Source: Apiospora phragmitis
Taxonomy: Eukaryota > Ascomycota > Sordariomycetes > Amphisphaeriales > Apiosporaceae
Direction: 5' to 3'
Length of the DNA stretch: 64,000 nt
Assembly: GCA_038363925.1 (NCBI GenBank)
Contig: JAQQWL010000001.1
Location: 1,364,001 to 1,428,000, forward strand
The notes beneath the pieces are model-generated. The model was not told the DNA's origin, searched no databases, and was given only the letters and a program-made list of their open reading frames with translations. A program made the position numbers and the translations under genes. Below, piece by piece: positions 34,001 to 48,102 of the stretch (its first letter is position 1; each line of letters begins with the position of its first letter).

Positions 34001-35105
34001 GCCAACCTCCCTGGAAAGGTGACGGGTCATTATCGTGTACGTGATGCTGTGCCTTCACCTGCCACCTTGGGCGCCGTCAAATCAAATGAGAGATCATAAG
34101 GGCAGAGGAACGAACGGCGCCACTCGGTTCGAGAGACAAGGCAGACAATGCAATCAACGCCTTCCTGTAAACTTATCAGCGGTCGACTAGGGCCCTTTCT
34201 CTGTATCCTGCTTTTACAAGGGGAAACAGCGTCGTTGGATGGGCTTCAATCTTCGAACGGCTTCCTTTCGGGGATAGTCGTCGCATTGGTGCTTCGTAAG
34301 AAGATATACTGCGCCCTCGTGTACTCTGGCTCGGAAATCAAGAGCATGACCTGCCGCATACGAGTCATCTATCCTGCCGCGCTTCCTCCACCGATATTTG
34401 CCTTGCAGATAAATCCCCTTAGGTCGACTCATATATCAGAGTCTGGTGCACTTTCGTGTCCTATAAACCGCTCAGATACAAGTTCCTCGCCCCTGTCTCA
34501 CGCCAGAGCTCAGCGTGGAAAAGTTGGAAACTGGTCATGAAGATCATCCTTCATGAAAATGACTGTTGAGTGAGTGGACAATATGGCCTATGGGCCGAAC
34601 AGTCGTCAGTTATAACACATCGTTATCAACTTTTCAGATCATTTACCATTGGCGGAAGCGGAGGCTCATAACCGTGGATCGTCTCTACTTACGCGAAACC
34701 CCTATTGACGCCAGTTTCCTCTCAGATAATCACCGGGATCATAAAATTGCCGGATCCCTTCCTATTACTTCATTTCCCTTTAAGCACTTGGTCAACACAA
34801 AGAGGCCGTACTGCATCGCAATTTCATCGTTATAAACCCCTTCTTCAGAAACTCGTATTGAGTTGGGATTTGTACAACTATGTAAATCATAATACGTGCG
34901 TGAATACTGACAAGAATCTATAATGCCACCTGAATCATTCATAGGTCGTGATTGTACATTTCGGATGCGTTCGGATGCTCAATGAATATGGGGCTCGCCG
35001 TAATGAGCCCCAGGCCGTGGTAATGGGGATGGATCCATCCCCGAGACCCAAACGTGACAACGTTTTGGTACGTGCTTGTGCAGCACAACTGTCTGCGCGC
35101 TCCAT
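31049..35105. other. Gene-poor 4-kb spacer
   Basis: No supported gene. The largest frames (31456-31887 plus, 34148-34540 plus) show no signal peptide, domain or sensible composition. A (CA)n run lies near 33425-33440. CCTACCTAAAAG occurs near 33475. Scattered short ATG frames only. Confidence 0.45.
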
Positions 35106-36036
35106 TCACTCATCCTTAGGTTTTGTTCCCGGGGCGGCCTGCTGCTGTTGCTTCGCTGCCTTTTCCTCCTCTTCTTTTTGGATGGCGTGCTGGACCTGCC
35201 ACATGGCGCGCTCAACCTCGACCTCCAGCTCGGGGACGTTCAGTGCTTTGGCGAGCGCCTGCTCGTTGGTCCGTGACAACAGCATGGCCTCCTTTTCCGC
35301 GAGGGGCGGCTCGCTCGTTGACGGATGCTGTGTCGACTTCTCCGCGCCTTCACTTGAACGTGGTAGAACGGAGGGATATATCTTGTTCAGGATCGGCGAT
35401 GGCGTCAACGCCAACAAGTTATTTGACAGCAGGAACTGGATATGCTTTCCTCCGGCCATCGCACGCCAATGCGACCAAGCGCGGTAGACAAGGTAGAAGA
35501 AGGGAAGGTTTGGTATCACTATCCACACAGAGCGCATATATTAGTCATCATCGGGACCACCTATATATATATCCGGCCCACCACAGCAAGAGATACTGAC
35601 CTGGAACGAGGGCAAAGGGTATAGTAATGGGCATGCCGATAAGACACCACATCAAATTCCTCTTGTGTAACGACTCGCGCTCGATGCCTAGCGTCTTGAG
35701 GACCCCGGCGGCCTTGTCGGTGGGTATGACGGTGTCGGGGAACACGAGCTCGACCCTGTCTTGGCCCTTGAGCTCCTCGTCGCGGCGGCGGGCGGACAGA
35801 GGCGGGACGCTCTTCAGCCCCCATTCCTCGTAGGGGATCCTTCGCAGGGCGTGGTTGCCATAGTCAACGATCTTGCGTTGCCATCCCGACTCTTTCTTTT
35901 CCCAGCTTGTCCAGAGGGTGGCGGCGCGGTTTGTAACGCTATCGACTATCGTCTTTTGTTTGGCGGACTGGACATTGAAGCGCTCGCAGTACAGCAAGGT
36001 TCGGCGTGTCGATATCGGGAGGAGGTAGAGTCTCAT
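35106..36036 (-). CDS. Mitochondrial K+-H+ exchange-related protein (Mit_KHE1 family)
   Basis: Two exons, 36036-35601 and 35518-35106 (283 codons, 282 aa). The start MRLYLLPISTRRTLLYCERF is the family's typical N-terminus. It is followed by TNRAATLWTSWEKKESGWQRKIVDYGNHALRRIPYEEWGLKS-type residues and two hydrophobic segments flanking the intron (LMWCLIGMPITIPFALVP and VIPNLPFFYLVYRAW). A C-terminal Gln/Lys/Glu-rich coiled tail ends the protein. The family (yeast YDL183C and relatives) is linked to mitochondrial potassium/proton exchange in the inner membrane and so to matrix volume control. The biochemical role is not proven. It is divergent from the Srf1-like gene at 37286. Confidence 0.85.
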
Positions 36037-37285
36037 GGTTGTTCCTGGTTTGGTTCGAAGTATATGGCTTAACTGGCAGAAGATAGAGAACCTTCTGCTT
36101 CGAGCCGCAGATGGTGGCTATAAGTGGGTGAGCTGCGCTGGGTGACCGCTTTCGTGGCGGCTTATAAAATTTATGGGAAATCCACGTCAATGCAAGCAAG
36201 CCTGGTGGATTGACGTAAGAGGGAACCAGCTCGAGCTCGAAACGCACTACGACAGCAGCATTCGGCCAGTAGCAGGCGCACGTTTTTAGTGGGATTGGAA
36301 GCTTGTTGGGAGTCCCACTTGATGCCTGCGCCCAGGGGCAGTCATGGCAGTCCAGGCTTCAGGGCATCTCCTGCCGTAGCCTCAGCCTCTGCCACAGGTG
36401 AGCTCACGAGTCAGGAAGTTGCAGGAAGAGATGACGAGGCGGAGGAGGAAATGGCCTTCCCATCTCGGGCATCTGAGATTTGCATTTCCACCCAGACCCT
36501 CCCCCGTAGTGACGTCGGGCCTTCCCACCGAAAGTCGTTCGAGCTGGCACCCTTGCTCGCTCGTGACTGGACCAGGTCGGCCTGCACAAACAAAATAATC
36601 CTTAATCCTTGGACGGATCGCCTCGACTGTGATCTTTCATTCTCATTACCCGTCCAACGCTGCATGCTTATTCTGTGGGCTATTAGGCGCCCGCTTCGAC
36701 GCAATTGCAAGGCCGCCGCCGACCTCTCTCATTAAACCCATGGTTCATACGGCTTGCTTAGCACGACACTTAACTCCCTCCCTCACTTACTAGGCCGTTC
36801 TGTTACCAGCTCTGGTGGCTGAATCCAGTTCTAAAAAAGTCCAATCCCAAGTCCGCTGCCATCTTATCTTTCGTCTCTCGTTTCGTTAACTTTGGTATTT
36901 TTCCGTCCACCACTACGACTATTAATCTTAACCATATCGCCTTGTCATTCGTTTTGTTCAATCGACGAAACCCACGCCCCCAAGCCCGACACGACCAACT
37001 GCCAATAATGCTCAATTGAAACGAAACATACGATTCTTGGGGAACAACGATGGGATTGCGTCGCTGCGCCACCTCGAGTATTAATCACCCATAACGAGAA
37101 GGGGGAAGCATGAGGAGTTGGATATTTCGTGTTCGATGACGACTGCTACCACAACGCCCAAACATCCTCTTCTCCTATCTCGCTGCCACAGCATTGACTA
37201 CCTAATATTGTTTCGCCCCAACACGCTGTCGCCGTAGCAGCGGCAGCAGTAGTCGTCGCCCCTCGCTGACAACGACGACGACACC
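36037..37285. promoter_or_regulatory. Divergent spacer KHE-related gene/SRF1-like gene
   Basis: 1.25 kb between start codons. The right half (36780-37280) is CT-rich and probably the leader of the Srf1-like gene. No gene seen. Confidence 0.4.
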
Positions 37286-38230
37286 ATGGTCCCCCCACCG
37301 GTCCGATCCGTTCCCCCGTGGGTTGACACGCGAGGACCACCCCCCGGCGTCCGAGTCCCCAGCCCCATCCGCCCGCCGCCGCGGCGCAACACCGAAGGCC
37401 CGACGCGCCCGGGACAAGTCCGCCGCGTCTCGCGCGACGGCTACGAGCAATGGGTCGACCCCGAGGACCTGCGCAAGTTCAAGCGCCCCGTCTTCATGCG
37501 CAAACGCGCCGACCGCCCGGGCCGCAAATGGGACCACCTCCGCTCCAGCGAGCCCTTCATCATGGGCTCCGGCTACCGCCCGCCCAACGTCGACCCCTAC
37601 GAGAAGTGGCGCGACTTCATCGGCTCGACGCGACGCTATAACGGCTGCGCCGACCGGCCCGCCCACCTCATCACCCAGGACCAGCTCGAGGCCCAGTACC
37701 CGGGCCTGAATAACCCGCTTATCACCAAGATGCCGCCGCCCGCCTCGCAAAGGCGCAAGACTCTGGCCTTCCGCCTCAAGAGGATGATTCTGCTCAGCCC
37801 CCTGCTGCCGCCCATCGTCCGCCTCATCGCGCTTAGCATGTCACTCGGCTCCCTGGGCTTGGCGACCGAGCTCCTTCGGCGAGACGAGCTTCTACCGCTC
37901 CGGAGCCAGGCTGTCGCCTCCATCGTGATCGACTCCCTGGCCATTCCCTACATCCTTTACATGATGTACGACGAGTTCACCGGGCTGCCGCTGGGTTTGA
38001 GGTCCGCCGTCGAAAAGGCATCTCTCACGCTGATTGATGTGCTCTTCATCATCCTCAAAGCCGTCTCCACGGCGCTCGCTCTACAGACTAGAGAGATGCA
38101 TACTAAGGACATCTCTTGGAATAACTATAGTCCGTATCTAGGACTGCTGGTTTGTGCCGTCGTTGCCTGGATCTTCACTTTCGTCATCATGCTATTCCGG
38201 CTTGTCGATCGACTGAAAGGAATTGACTAG
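37286..38230 (+). CDS. Srf1-like multi-pass membrane protein (putative phospholipase D regulator)
   Basis: Single exon, 314 aa. The N-terminal half is Pro/Arg-rich and hydrophilic (GYEQWVDPEDLRKFKRP, PYEKWRDFIGSTRRYNG). The C-terminal half has four predicted membrane segments, near residues 171-197, 212-234, 246-270 and 287-308. The sequence between helices 2 and 3 (YDEFTGLPLGLRS) and the ending (FRLVDRLKG) match what I recall of fungal Srf1, the regulator of phospholipase D Spo14. Yeast Srf1 affects phosphatidylcholine and phosphatidic acid homeostasis. Assignment is by a few motifs from memory, so the family is likely but not certain. The coding sequence is GC-rich at the 5' end. Confidence 0.7.
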   Translation: MVPPPVRSVPPWVDTRGPPPGVRVPSPIRPPPRRNTEGPTRPGQVRRVSRDGYEQWVDPEDLRKFKRPVFMRKRADRPGRKWDHLRSSEPFIMGSGYRPPNVDPYEKWRDFIGSTRRYNGCADRPAHLITQDQLEAQYPGLNNPLITKMPPPASQRRKTLAFRLKRMILLSPLLPPIVRLIALSMSLGSLGLATELLRRDELLPLRSQAVASIVIDSLAIPYILYMMYDEFTGLPLGLRSAVEKASLTLIDVLFIILKAVSTALALQTREMHTKDISWNNYSPYLGLLVCAVVAWIFTFVIMLFRLVDRLKGID

Positions 38231-39351
38231 CGGCCAAGGCAGGAAAGAAAGACGAATCCAGACGAACGAAAGGGGTGGACGTCTAATCGTAATTTTGGGG
38301 TCAGACGAGCTGCTGCATGTGTTTTGGCCGCGTATCAGCTGATCAGACGAGAGACGGAGAGATATAGAAACTTGCTCCTTCAGATCCGACCAAAAAAGGG
38401 AGAAAGGGCGGGAAACAGGTCTTAGGTCATACACTATACTATACCACCGGCGTTACTTGCACAGATTTGGCGTATTCGGAGTTTTCCAGTGGGCAAACAT
38501 AACTGGGCCGGGGAGCATCGGGTGTTCAATGGCTGGCAAAGGGGCCACGCAGCATTGTTATTCTACACGGTAAACTTAAATATATTGCATGCATACATAC
38601 CTTCCGACGTTTTGGTCTCATGCGTCCCAAAGAATTACGAGCTACCTCTATATGTGACCTACCTACCTACCTTGCCTGGCGACCTTCAAATAGGGGTGGC
38701 TCGTATATCCAACATCCAAACATTGAGTTTTGGTGTCTGGGGCAATGCAGACGACATGAGGTGTCCCCATGTACAGAAGACGGCTATGGAAAGTAGATTC
38801 TCTATGACTGTATTTATTGGAGAAGTACGAAGCACCACCAAGTTGAGTCCACGAACTCGGTGTTGTGGAAATAATCATTCACTATCACCACGTCAAGACG
38901 TATTAACCAGAAATTGGGTTCATTGAGACTGCTATTCATTATGCTCTGCTAGCATGTACGAGAAGTAGGGGCGACACCTTGGGTGCCATTGACTTGCATC
39001 TGCTCAGTCAGGTACTGCTCATACCCATGTCTCTCGCTTGTGCCTCAGACCTCATCGGAGCGTCGCTGTTCTGCTCAGGTCTTTCCAGTCGATATGAAGT
39101 CTATCTGTAAGTTCTGCCTGTTTTCACCAGCTCGGTGTGTGGCCGTCCGTCGCAAGACCAGCCGGGTCGTCCAATACGCTTGGTGAAACCATCAAACCGC
39201 TGCTGATACCAAGAACCTCCGCCCGTAATTCATCGCAAGGGCCACTGGATGCTTCATGCGAGGCGCATGTTGATGGATACTCGTACAATTCGTGCGGGCC
39301 AACTTTAGAGTTAGCCTAGAGCGTGTAATCCGTCTATTATAAAAAGAGGGT
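38231..39351. other. Convergent 3' spacer SRF1-like/cullin
   Basis: 1.1 kb with no recognised gene. An ACCTACCTACCTACC run lies at about 38657-38671, the longest copy of this recurring spacer motif in the window. Confidence 0.5.
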
Positions 39352-41881
<2,530 letters not shown>

Positions 41882-44075
41882 GATGGCAACGGTTGACCGG
41901 CCGAAGCTGTCAGAAGCTGTGGAGTTCGTAGGTGTATCAGGCTCAGCCGAGGAGACCAGAACCCGATGGTGGTACGGTTGTTGAGGTTGGCGATTGTTTC
42001 AGACCAGTTTGAACTCTGCTGTACACTAAGTAAGCAATTAGTTGTTGTCGCGGATGCAATAGAAACACAGAATCAGGAAGGCAAGTCCAAGAAGGTTACA
42101 CAAGAGCGCTAGGCAAGAGGGAAATGGCGGGCAGAAGAAATGTAGGCAGGAAAATGAAGCATGGGCAGAGTTGGTGCCTATAATAGAATGGAGGGGTGTC
42201 GCGATGCCTGGAGAGGATGAAAGTGTACTGATGTGGGGACCTTACCTTTGTCGGACTTACGTGAAGGATAAATGAATGACCTGGCAGGCAGTCCTTCTGC
42301 TACCTAAAATCAGAGGTACCCGCGCCGACCGACAAGCAAGGTCGCAACAAGTAGGACTTCTGTGGAATGATGAAGAAGGCCTGGGCAGAGCCAAACAAGG
42401 CCAAAAAGAGATGCGCGATATGAGTGTTGGTGAATATCGTGACTGTCAAAGGTGGACAAGTTCAAGCTGAGGTGGTGCTTCCGGAGGTAAGAAAGCAGCC
42501 GCCTCTTCGATGTTGGTAATCGTCGAGTGGGTGATTGGGAAAAGGCAAGGCAGTCACGAATGTTCAGGATGGTTGACGGTCGATGGTCGGTTCCAGGACC
42601 GACTCAGTGCTCAGTGCTCAACTCAAGCCTGGCAACCCCACCTGTAACAGGCACCAGTAGAGTACCAAAGAAGTACCTACTGTGCGCACAGACCATTCAG
42701 CTTCAGCCTTGTAACAACCTCATTCAAGCCTACAAGTGCCAACCTACTATCTACGCAACACGCATACAATGAATGCCATGCTCGCCTGACAACAAACTTA
42801 CTTTTGACTCGAGCCACTAAGAAACTTAGAGAGGTCATTATGACTATGGACTGTGCTCCTGAAGCTTTCAAGTCTTGCATGCCAAAATCAATATCATACT
42901 TGGTCCCCCACCAACTTCGTCCTCTTCAATCTGACCCTGTTCTGTTCCCTTTGTAACCCTTTACAGTCGCCTGCGCGTGTCGCCTTCGATCCTGTCCTTC
43001 AGCAGCCCCCAGAGTCCAGAGAGCTTAAAGCATATTTGGGAACTGAGGGGTTTCAAATGCTTCGAAGAGTGGACTGCTTTCCAAAGGCAAAAACATCTTG
43101 GTGGCTCAGTATACAACCGAGATGCACACTACTCTTGCTATTCACGGTAACCAACTCAACGCCTAGTCTTCTACTGATTATGCGCCGCTGCTTCAACTAG
43201 AAATTACCCTCAACTCTCAAACCCATCTATCTAGCCTAGGAGCGTTTGCATTCGGACGTCACCTTGCTTGCGCCCAGAGGCTCGACTGCTGCCACTAGTA
43301 TGGCATTTGGCTATTTGAAAGGGGGGAGGATCGATTTCAAACTTGTAAAATTAACTTAGCGAGACCGTGGGCTTCGTAATACTATACGTAAGGCAGTTAA
43401 ATCTAAATAGTTTATGCTCTTCCATGAAAATATCTTTATAATATCAATACTGTGTTGCGGTATTAAAACCAAATACGTGGATAAACGCCTTGTTAGGCGA
43501 CTCGATGTTGTGAGTAATATAGGCAAGGAGGAGCTGTGCTTAAAACCAAATACGCCAAAGGCTACAGGCGTCGGGATCCGCGAGGTAGAAAGATACTTGT
43601 GGAAGGATGAAACTAAATAGAAAAGCAGGCTAGATGCTATGTATATACCTATATGTCTAGATACCAGTACAACTGGTCCTCCCACTGAGCTGTCGCATCA
43701 ACCGCCCAGGCTTAACCACTCAAACATGGCGGTCAGGATTGAGTACTTAGGTATGCGCAAGCGATCACAGCCACCGTTATTATATCGTATTAACCTCGTT
43801 TAGGAAACGCCGGCGAGGACTTCCATGGACTCACGTACCAGTCGTACAAGGCGGTATTCGGACTCCTTCGGGAGCAAGACCGCAACTTCATCTCTGGTCA
43901 TGTGTTCGTCTCCCCGGGCGTGTTCGAACAGAACACCTTCAAAACCTCGACTATTATCTAAGTTCTCGAAAACTTATGATATGAGCGAGTATAGGCGAGT
44001 ATACTCGAGAATCGTAGCCCCTTGTACCAGGCGGGTGTGCGATTTACTGCAAGGAGCGCGAGCCGTGCCGAAGTG
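41882..44075. other. Spacer upstream of cullin
   Basis: 2.2 kb with the presumed long leader and promoter of the cullin gene (41882-42800). No protein gene supported. Frames at 42527-42772, 42853-43200 and 43356-43685 have no recognisable features. Confidence 0.45.
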
Positions 44076-44552
44076 CTACTGTGGCGGCGCAACCCCGACA
44101 CTGGTGCGAGCCGAACCCTTCCTCGCCGTGACCTCAATCTCCACCTTCATGGCCTCCTCCATGAGCCCCGCGGCGATCATGGTGGCCGCCGAAGTACCTC
44201 TGCAGGACGTCCCAGCACTTGGGGAAATCGGCACGGTCCGGGAATATGTACCGGACCCGGACGATCTCGTCCATGGTGGCGCCGGCCTCGGCGAGCGCGG
44301 CCGCGATATTCTTGAGGCATTGCTCCGCCTGCTCTGCGGGGTCCGGGGAGATCGTCCCGGACTTGTAATCGTAACTAACCGGAGGGACGTGAGCAAGAGG
44401 TAGGTGCTTTATTCACCTTTACTGACACAAGCTTTGGATAACATTTACCCAGTGCAGCCCGAAACGAATACCCACTCGCCCGTTACCACGGCGCGGGAGT
44501 AACCGATTTGGGCCTCGAAGGACGAACCGGAACTAACGAGTGTTCGTTCCAT
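44076..44552 (-). pseudogene. RidA/YjgF/UK114-family gene, interrupted by a deletion and frameshift
   Basis: RidA proteins hydrolyse reactive enamine/imine intermediates. Exon 1 (44552-44449) encodes MERTLVSSGSSFEAQIGYSR through VSGCTG. Exon 2 starts at 44374 with YDYKSGTISPDPAEQAEQCLKNI and continues to DFPKCWDVLQRYFG. In this frame translation then meets TGA at 44136-44134, giving about 114 aa. The normal RidA ending (AATMIAAGLMEEAMKVEIEVTARK, terminating at 44078-44076) is present in another frame. The usual residues linking FG to AATM (of the type xVRP) are missing. A deletion of roughly 14 nt near 44170-44190 would explain both facts. The spliced 5' half and all other residues look intact, so decay, if real, is recent. 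Confidence 0.8.
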
Positions 44553-45089
44553 GGTTTCTTTGAAGTAATGTATATGATAGATTACCACGTTGGTTGTTTG
44601 GGAGGTTCAATACAGAATACACAATACTTCGCAAGTATGAGCTTTCGCAGATTACATGTCGTCAAAATTGCTGGCCAGTGAGTCACCCAAGTCACCCATG
44701 CCTTCTCTTAGTGCGACGCCGGCTCAGCTTAATCCATTTTCCGGAGTACCCGTTCTCAATAGAAGGGACTGGATAATATCCTGTGGAGTTTTGCTCAGCC
44801 GAGTATCGCACTTCGTAAGTATCTTTTAGTTTGTTCTGCCTACATATCATCCTAACTTTTGGCATGCTGCTAGCTAGCATGCATCTAGCGCATCTAGCGA
44901 CATGTTTCCAACTCGCGCTCCGGCCGGCTATGTCCGTTGCGTGTGTAGGTGACCCCGAAAATCCCGGCGACAAGTAGTGGGTATACCGGACGACCCCTAA
45001 CCCATATTCCGTTCAGGCACTCCCGGTTTGCAACCTCCAGAAAACCTAGCCATCTCGATCAAAGCAATTACAACCCACCAGGTGAAACC
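44553..45089. other. Spacer RidA pseudogene/SYO1
   Basis: 537 bp between two genes on the minus strand, holding the SYO1 3' end and RidA promoter. GCTAGCTAGCATGCATCTAGCGCATCTAGCG near 44870-44899 is a small cluster of CTAG-containing repeats. No gene seen. Confidence 0.45.
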
Positions 45090-47125
45090 TTACGGTTTGT
45101 TGTTCTTCTGCTTGTACTGAACAAATCTCGACAGATTCATGGTTGTCTCGTCGGCGCGCGCCCGCAACTCAGTCTGGGCTCTCTTGTCAACTTTCTTCGT
45201 AGCGGCTTTGATTTTGGGTATAGCCTCCTCGAAATGTTTCAGGAAGCCGATCTGCCAAAACACTTCTTTGTCGCAGGCATAAGACTCGTCACCGTAAATG
45301 TCAAATAGCTGATTGAGCGCCTCCACACCATCGGCGAGCGGTGTTGACTCGGGCAAACCGGCAACAACAGTAAGGAGGAATACACCAATCTCGCGGTTCA
45401 GATCGATGGGCGCCGGGTCAAGCGCTAACTGGCCCAGAACGCCCAAACACTTTACTCCGAGATTTTGGAACGAGTCTTCCTCGTCCTCAGCTGGCAGATT
45501 CTTGGACGCATGGTATAGAGAGATGAACTTTTGGTGTTCACCGCCTTGCAACGGTGTATCCTGGCGCAGTGAACGCGCAATGGCCCACGCGAGACTGGTA
45601 ACAATGGTGGCAAGTCCGACGTCGGAAGTGTCGCTTGCCAGAACATATGCTACAGTTTCCTTCCAGATTATCTGAGCGATGGGTGCCCAGGCTTTCTGAA
45701 TGGCAGCGTTTGAGTCTTCGCTGAAGTCGAGGCAAGATACCGTCCAGGCTATGTTGTTTAGTGCGGTGAGTGCGTGGGTACGTATGAGTGATGTTGTCTC
45801 TTCCGTGCTTTGGGTTGAGTGTGCCGTCTTGATGATTTGGGGTATCGCCTTGTGCATGAGTAGCTTCAGTGTTGGTAGGTCATCGATACCAGAAACCTCG
45901 TTGAGACCGTCGTCTGCGCCTGTGACCAGGCCCATATCCGCTTCGATCTCGTCATCATCCATCTCATCCTCTCCGCCCTCGCCGTCTTCGTCATTGTCAT
46001 CGTCATCGTCATCAGCGTCCATGTCCATATCGGCGTCCTTTTCATCAAGACCCTAGACATCGTCGATATCTGCCTCTCTCCCTTTCACAAGGGACTCCTG
46101 TATGCTGGTGCCGATCGATGCGATTATTTCCAGAGCCAGTTGCAAAATCTCAACGGTATCACTGTCGCCAGTACCATTTGTCTGGTTTCCTTGTGGGGAT
46201 TCGAGCGCGTCGCTGAGAGCAGGTATCAAAGTGGCATCGCTGGACTTTTCTCTGCCAGGGTTTGCGTCGTCCCATTGCATTGTCGAGAAGACGTTGTGCA
46301 AGCTTCCGCAGGCCAAAACAGCACGTAAGCCTCTGCCAGACTTGAACGTAATCAAATGCTTGAAGCACTTGGTCTCATCGTCCCCTAAAATTCGCTCGAC
46401 AAATTGGCGATTATCCTCGGAGAGCGTCATCATGCAGGACAAAGCGCCGTTCACGACGTCGATAGTCGTCGCATCACACGAAATGAGCGTGAACAAAAAC
46501 TTCAGCACCGCATCATTTGCTGATACTGCCACGAAGATGTCATCATGAGCTTCTACGAGGCCAATCAGGATAACACAAAGAGCCTCGGCAATGTTCCACA
46601 TCAGGGTCTGCTCGGCCTTAGAAGCCTTGTTGAAATTGGCAACATTAGGACCGGTCAAGGTCTCAGTTATCTACGGCCGTGTTAGTATCCGCACTTCAAA
46701 ACAACGGAGTGTATAAGATCTGAATATACCTTTTGTGCAGCATGCTCGATGGCTGTCACTACATCCACACGGAATAGGTGGACACAGAAATCCGCCTCTT
46801 CCTTTTGGGTGAGAAGCTTGAGGATTTCCCAGCCGGCGGCACGGCTTTCCAAGCTTACATCGGTCAAGGTCTCGGTGAGAACAATGTGGACGACTTGTTC
46901 TCGCAACAGCAATTTCCGGCACTTGGTGTCCTGGATGATGTTGGCAATGGCACCGGCAGCTTCAGTCCGCTTGGAGGGCTCGGCGCTTTGCAGGTTCTTG
47001 ACGACTGGCAGGATGCTGCTCTCTCTCAGGGCAGCCAATTCTGGGTCTGTCGGCGGCTTGACGGGTTTAGCGATCGGATCAGACCGTTGGCCCCCCTTGC
47101 CCCTGTTTCGCCTTGACTTTCCCAT
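45090..47125 (-). CDS. SYO1: Syo1 (HEATR3-like) ribosomal-protein import adaptor, with in-frame TAG
   Basis: Two exons, 47125-46730 and 46670-45090, with a GT/AG phase-0 intron. The product starts MGKSRRNRGKGGQR, a basic importin-binding N-terminus. HEAT/armadillo repeats follow (RTEAAGAIANIIQDTKCRKLLL, ESRAAGWEILKLL, TLMWNIAEALCVIL, ALTALNNIAWTVSCL). A long acidic loop (residues about 345-375) and an armadillo C-terminus ending FVQYKQKNNK complete it. Syo1 co-imports Rpl5 and Rpl11 as part of 5S RNP assembly. Codon 338, just before the acidic loop, is TAG (46055-46053). The same frame continues for another 320 codons of clear Syo1 sequence to TAA at 45092-45090. Either a nonsense change (one base from CAG or TGG) or, less likely, a 36-nt intron beginning GTGAAA and ending at that TAG removes the stop. 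Confidence 0.9.
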
Positions 47126-48102
47126 GATGCTCTAACGGAGTAGTGGCCCTTGGTGTCGTGAATGAGGGTCTGATGGGGTATCTCTGCTGCGGTCAGGCTA
47201 AGCAGCTGTCTTGTTGCTTTTTTGTAAAAGATTGACAATGCTGCCCAAAAAATTGATCAAGATCCCATCAGGTCGATCAGACTCAAATTTTTGATTTCTT
47301 TCCAACCGTTTATTATCATCAGCCTTGGACGGTAATCGGTTCTAACGGTTGGTGACGAGAGTGGGGACCTCGAGCGTTCAGTGGTTCACTCCATCTGCAG
47401 GGTCCTGGGGCCTCACGGGAAACAATTGAAGTCTCCGGTACTACTTCGTAGAGACAGACTCAATCCAAGCTGGCCTACATGTAAGCAATCACCTACGGAC
47501 ATGTTCACCTGATCACTGGCTATTCAATTGAGCTACCGAGGAACATTCTATGAAGCCGAATCTGTAGTCGGAGATAACTCAATGGAAACAATTGCCTCCG
47601 TTTCAGCACCGAATGTTGTACTACCAAGAGTTTATAGGCTTGTACCCGATACGTCACAACTCCAGTTACAGGGGCTACTGTGGTTTTAAGGATCCCCATA
47701 GCGCAAGCACACCACCCAGCACTGACAGGGAGCCAAGCCCATTAAAGTATCGCAGTTCAATGTAATCTGGCCAGGGTCGGGCAGACGAACCGCCAAGTAC
47801 TTACGTAGCAACCACCTACTACAAACCTACTTTTATACTTAGCATCCTCCAACTGATGAGCTCGAGCTGACAGTCCCAATACCCCTCCATGATCCCAGGT
47901 CTACGACCATCGACCTAAACTGACAAAGCCTCTACTGGCGCGATAGCTACGACTCGAGCCGCCTGCTTTCAACCGTCGCTGACACGCCACCACCGCACCC
48001 ATACAGCTATGATTTGCCCATCAGTCCGATGTCAATAATCCAGTGTTTCCCAAGACAATAAAACCTCTCGTCTGCTTTTTCCCCGAGAGACTCTCTGCGA
48101 GA
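47126..48102. promoter_or_regulatory. Divergent promoter region SYO1/glycosyltransferase-like gene
   Basis: 977 bp between start codons. CAAATTTTTG at about 47284-47293, 160 bp upstream of SYO1, resembles the RRPE ribosome-biogenesis element seen near HGH1/ENP1 and KRR1. An in-frame ATG at 48043 precedes the preferred start of the right-hand gene. No gene seen. Confidence 0.35.

Noticed and set aside
34148..34540. 130-aa plus-strand ORF with a hydrophobic start, considered as a small secreted protein
   Set aside because: No convincing signal-peptide pattern, no cysteine pairing or domain, and no leader-like context; likely chance.
43825..44403. 192-aa plus-strand ORF
   Set aside because: Overlaps the RidA gene in antisense; the minus strand carries unmistakable RidA motifs.
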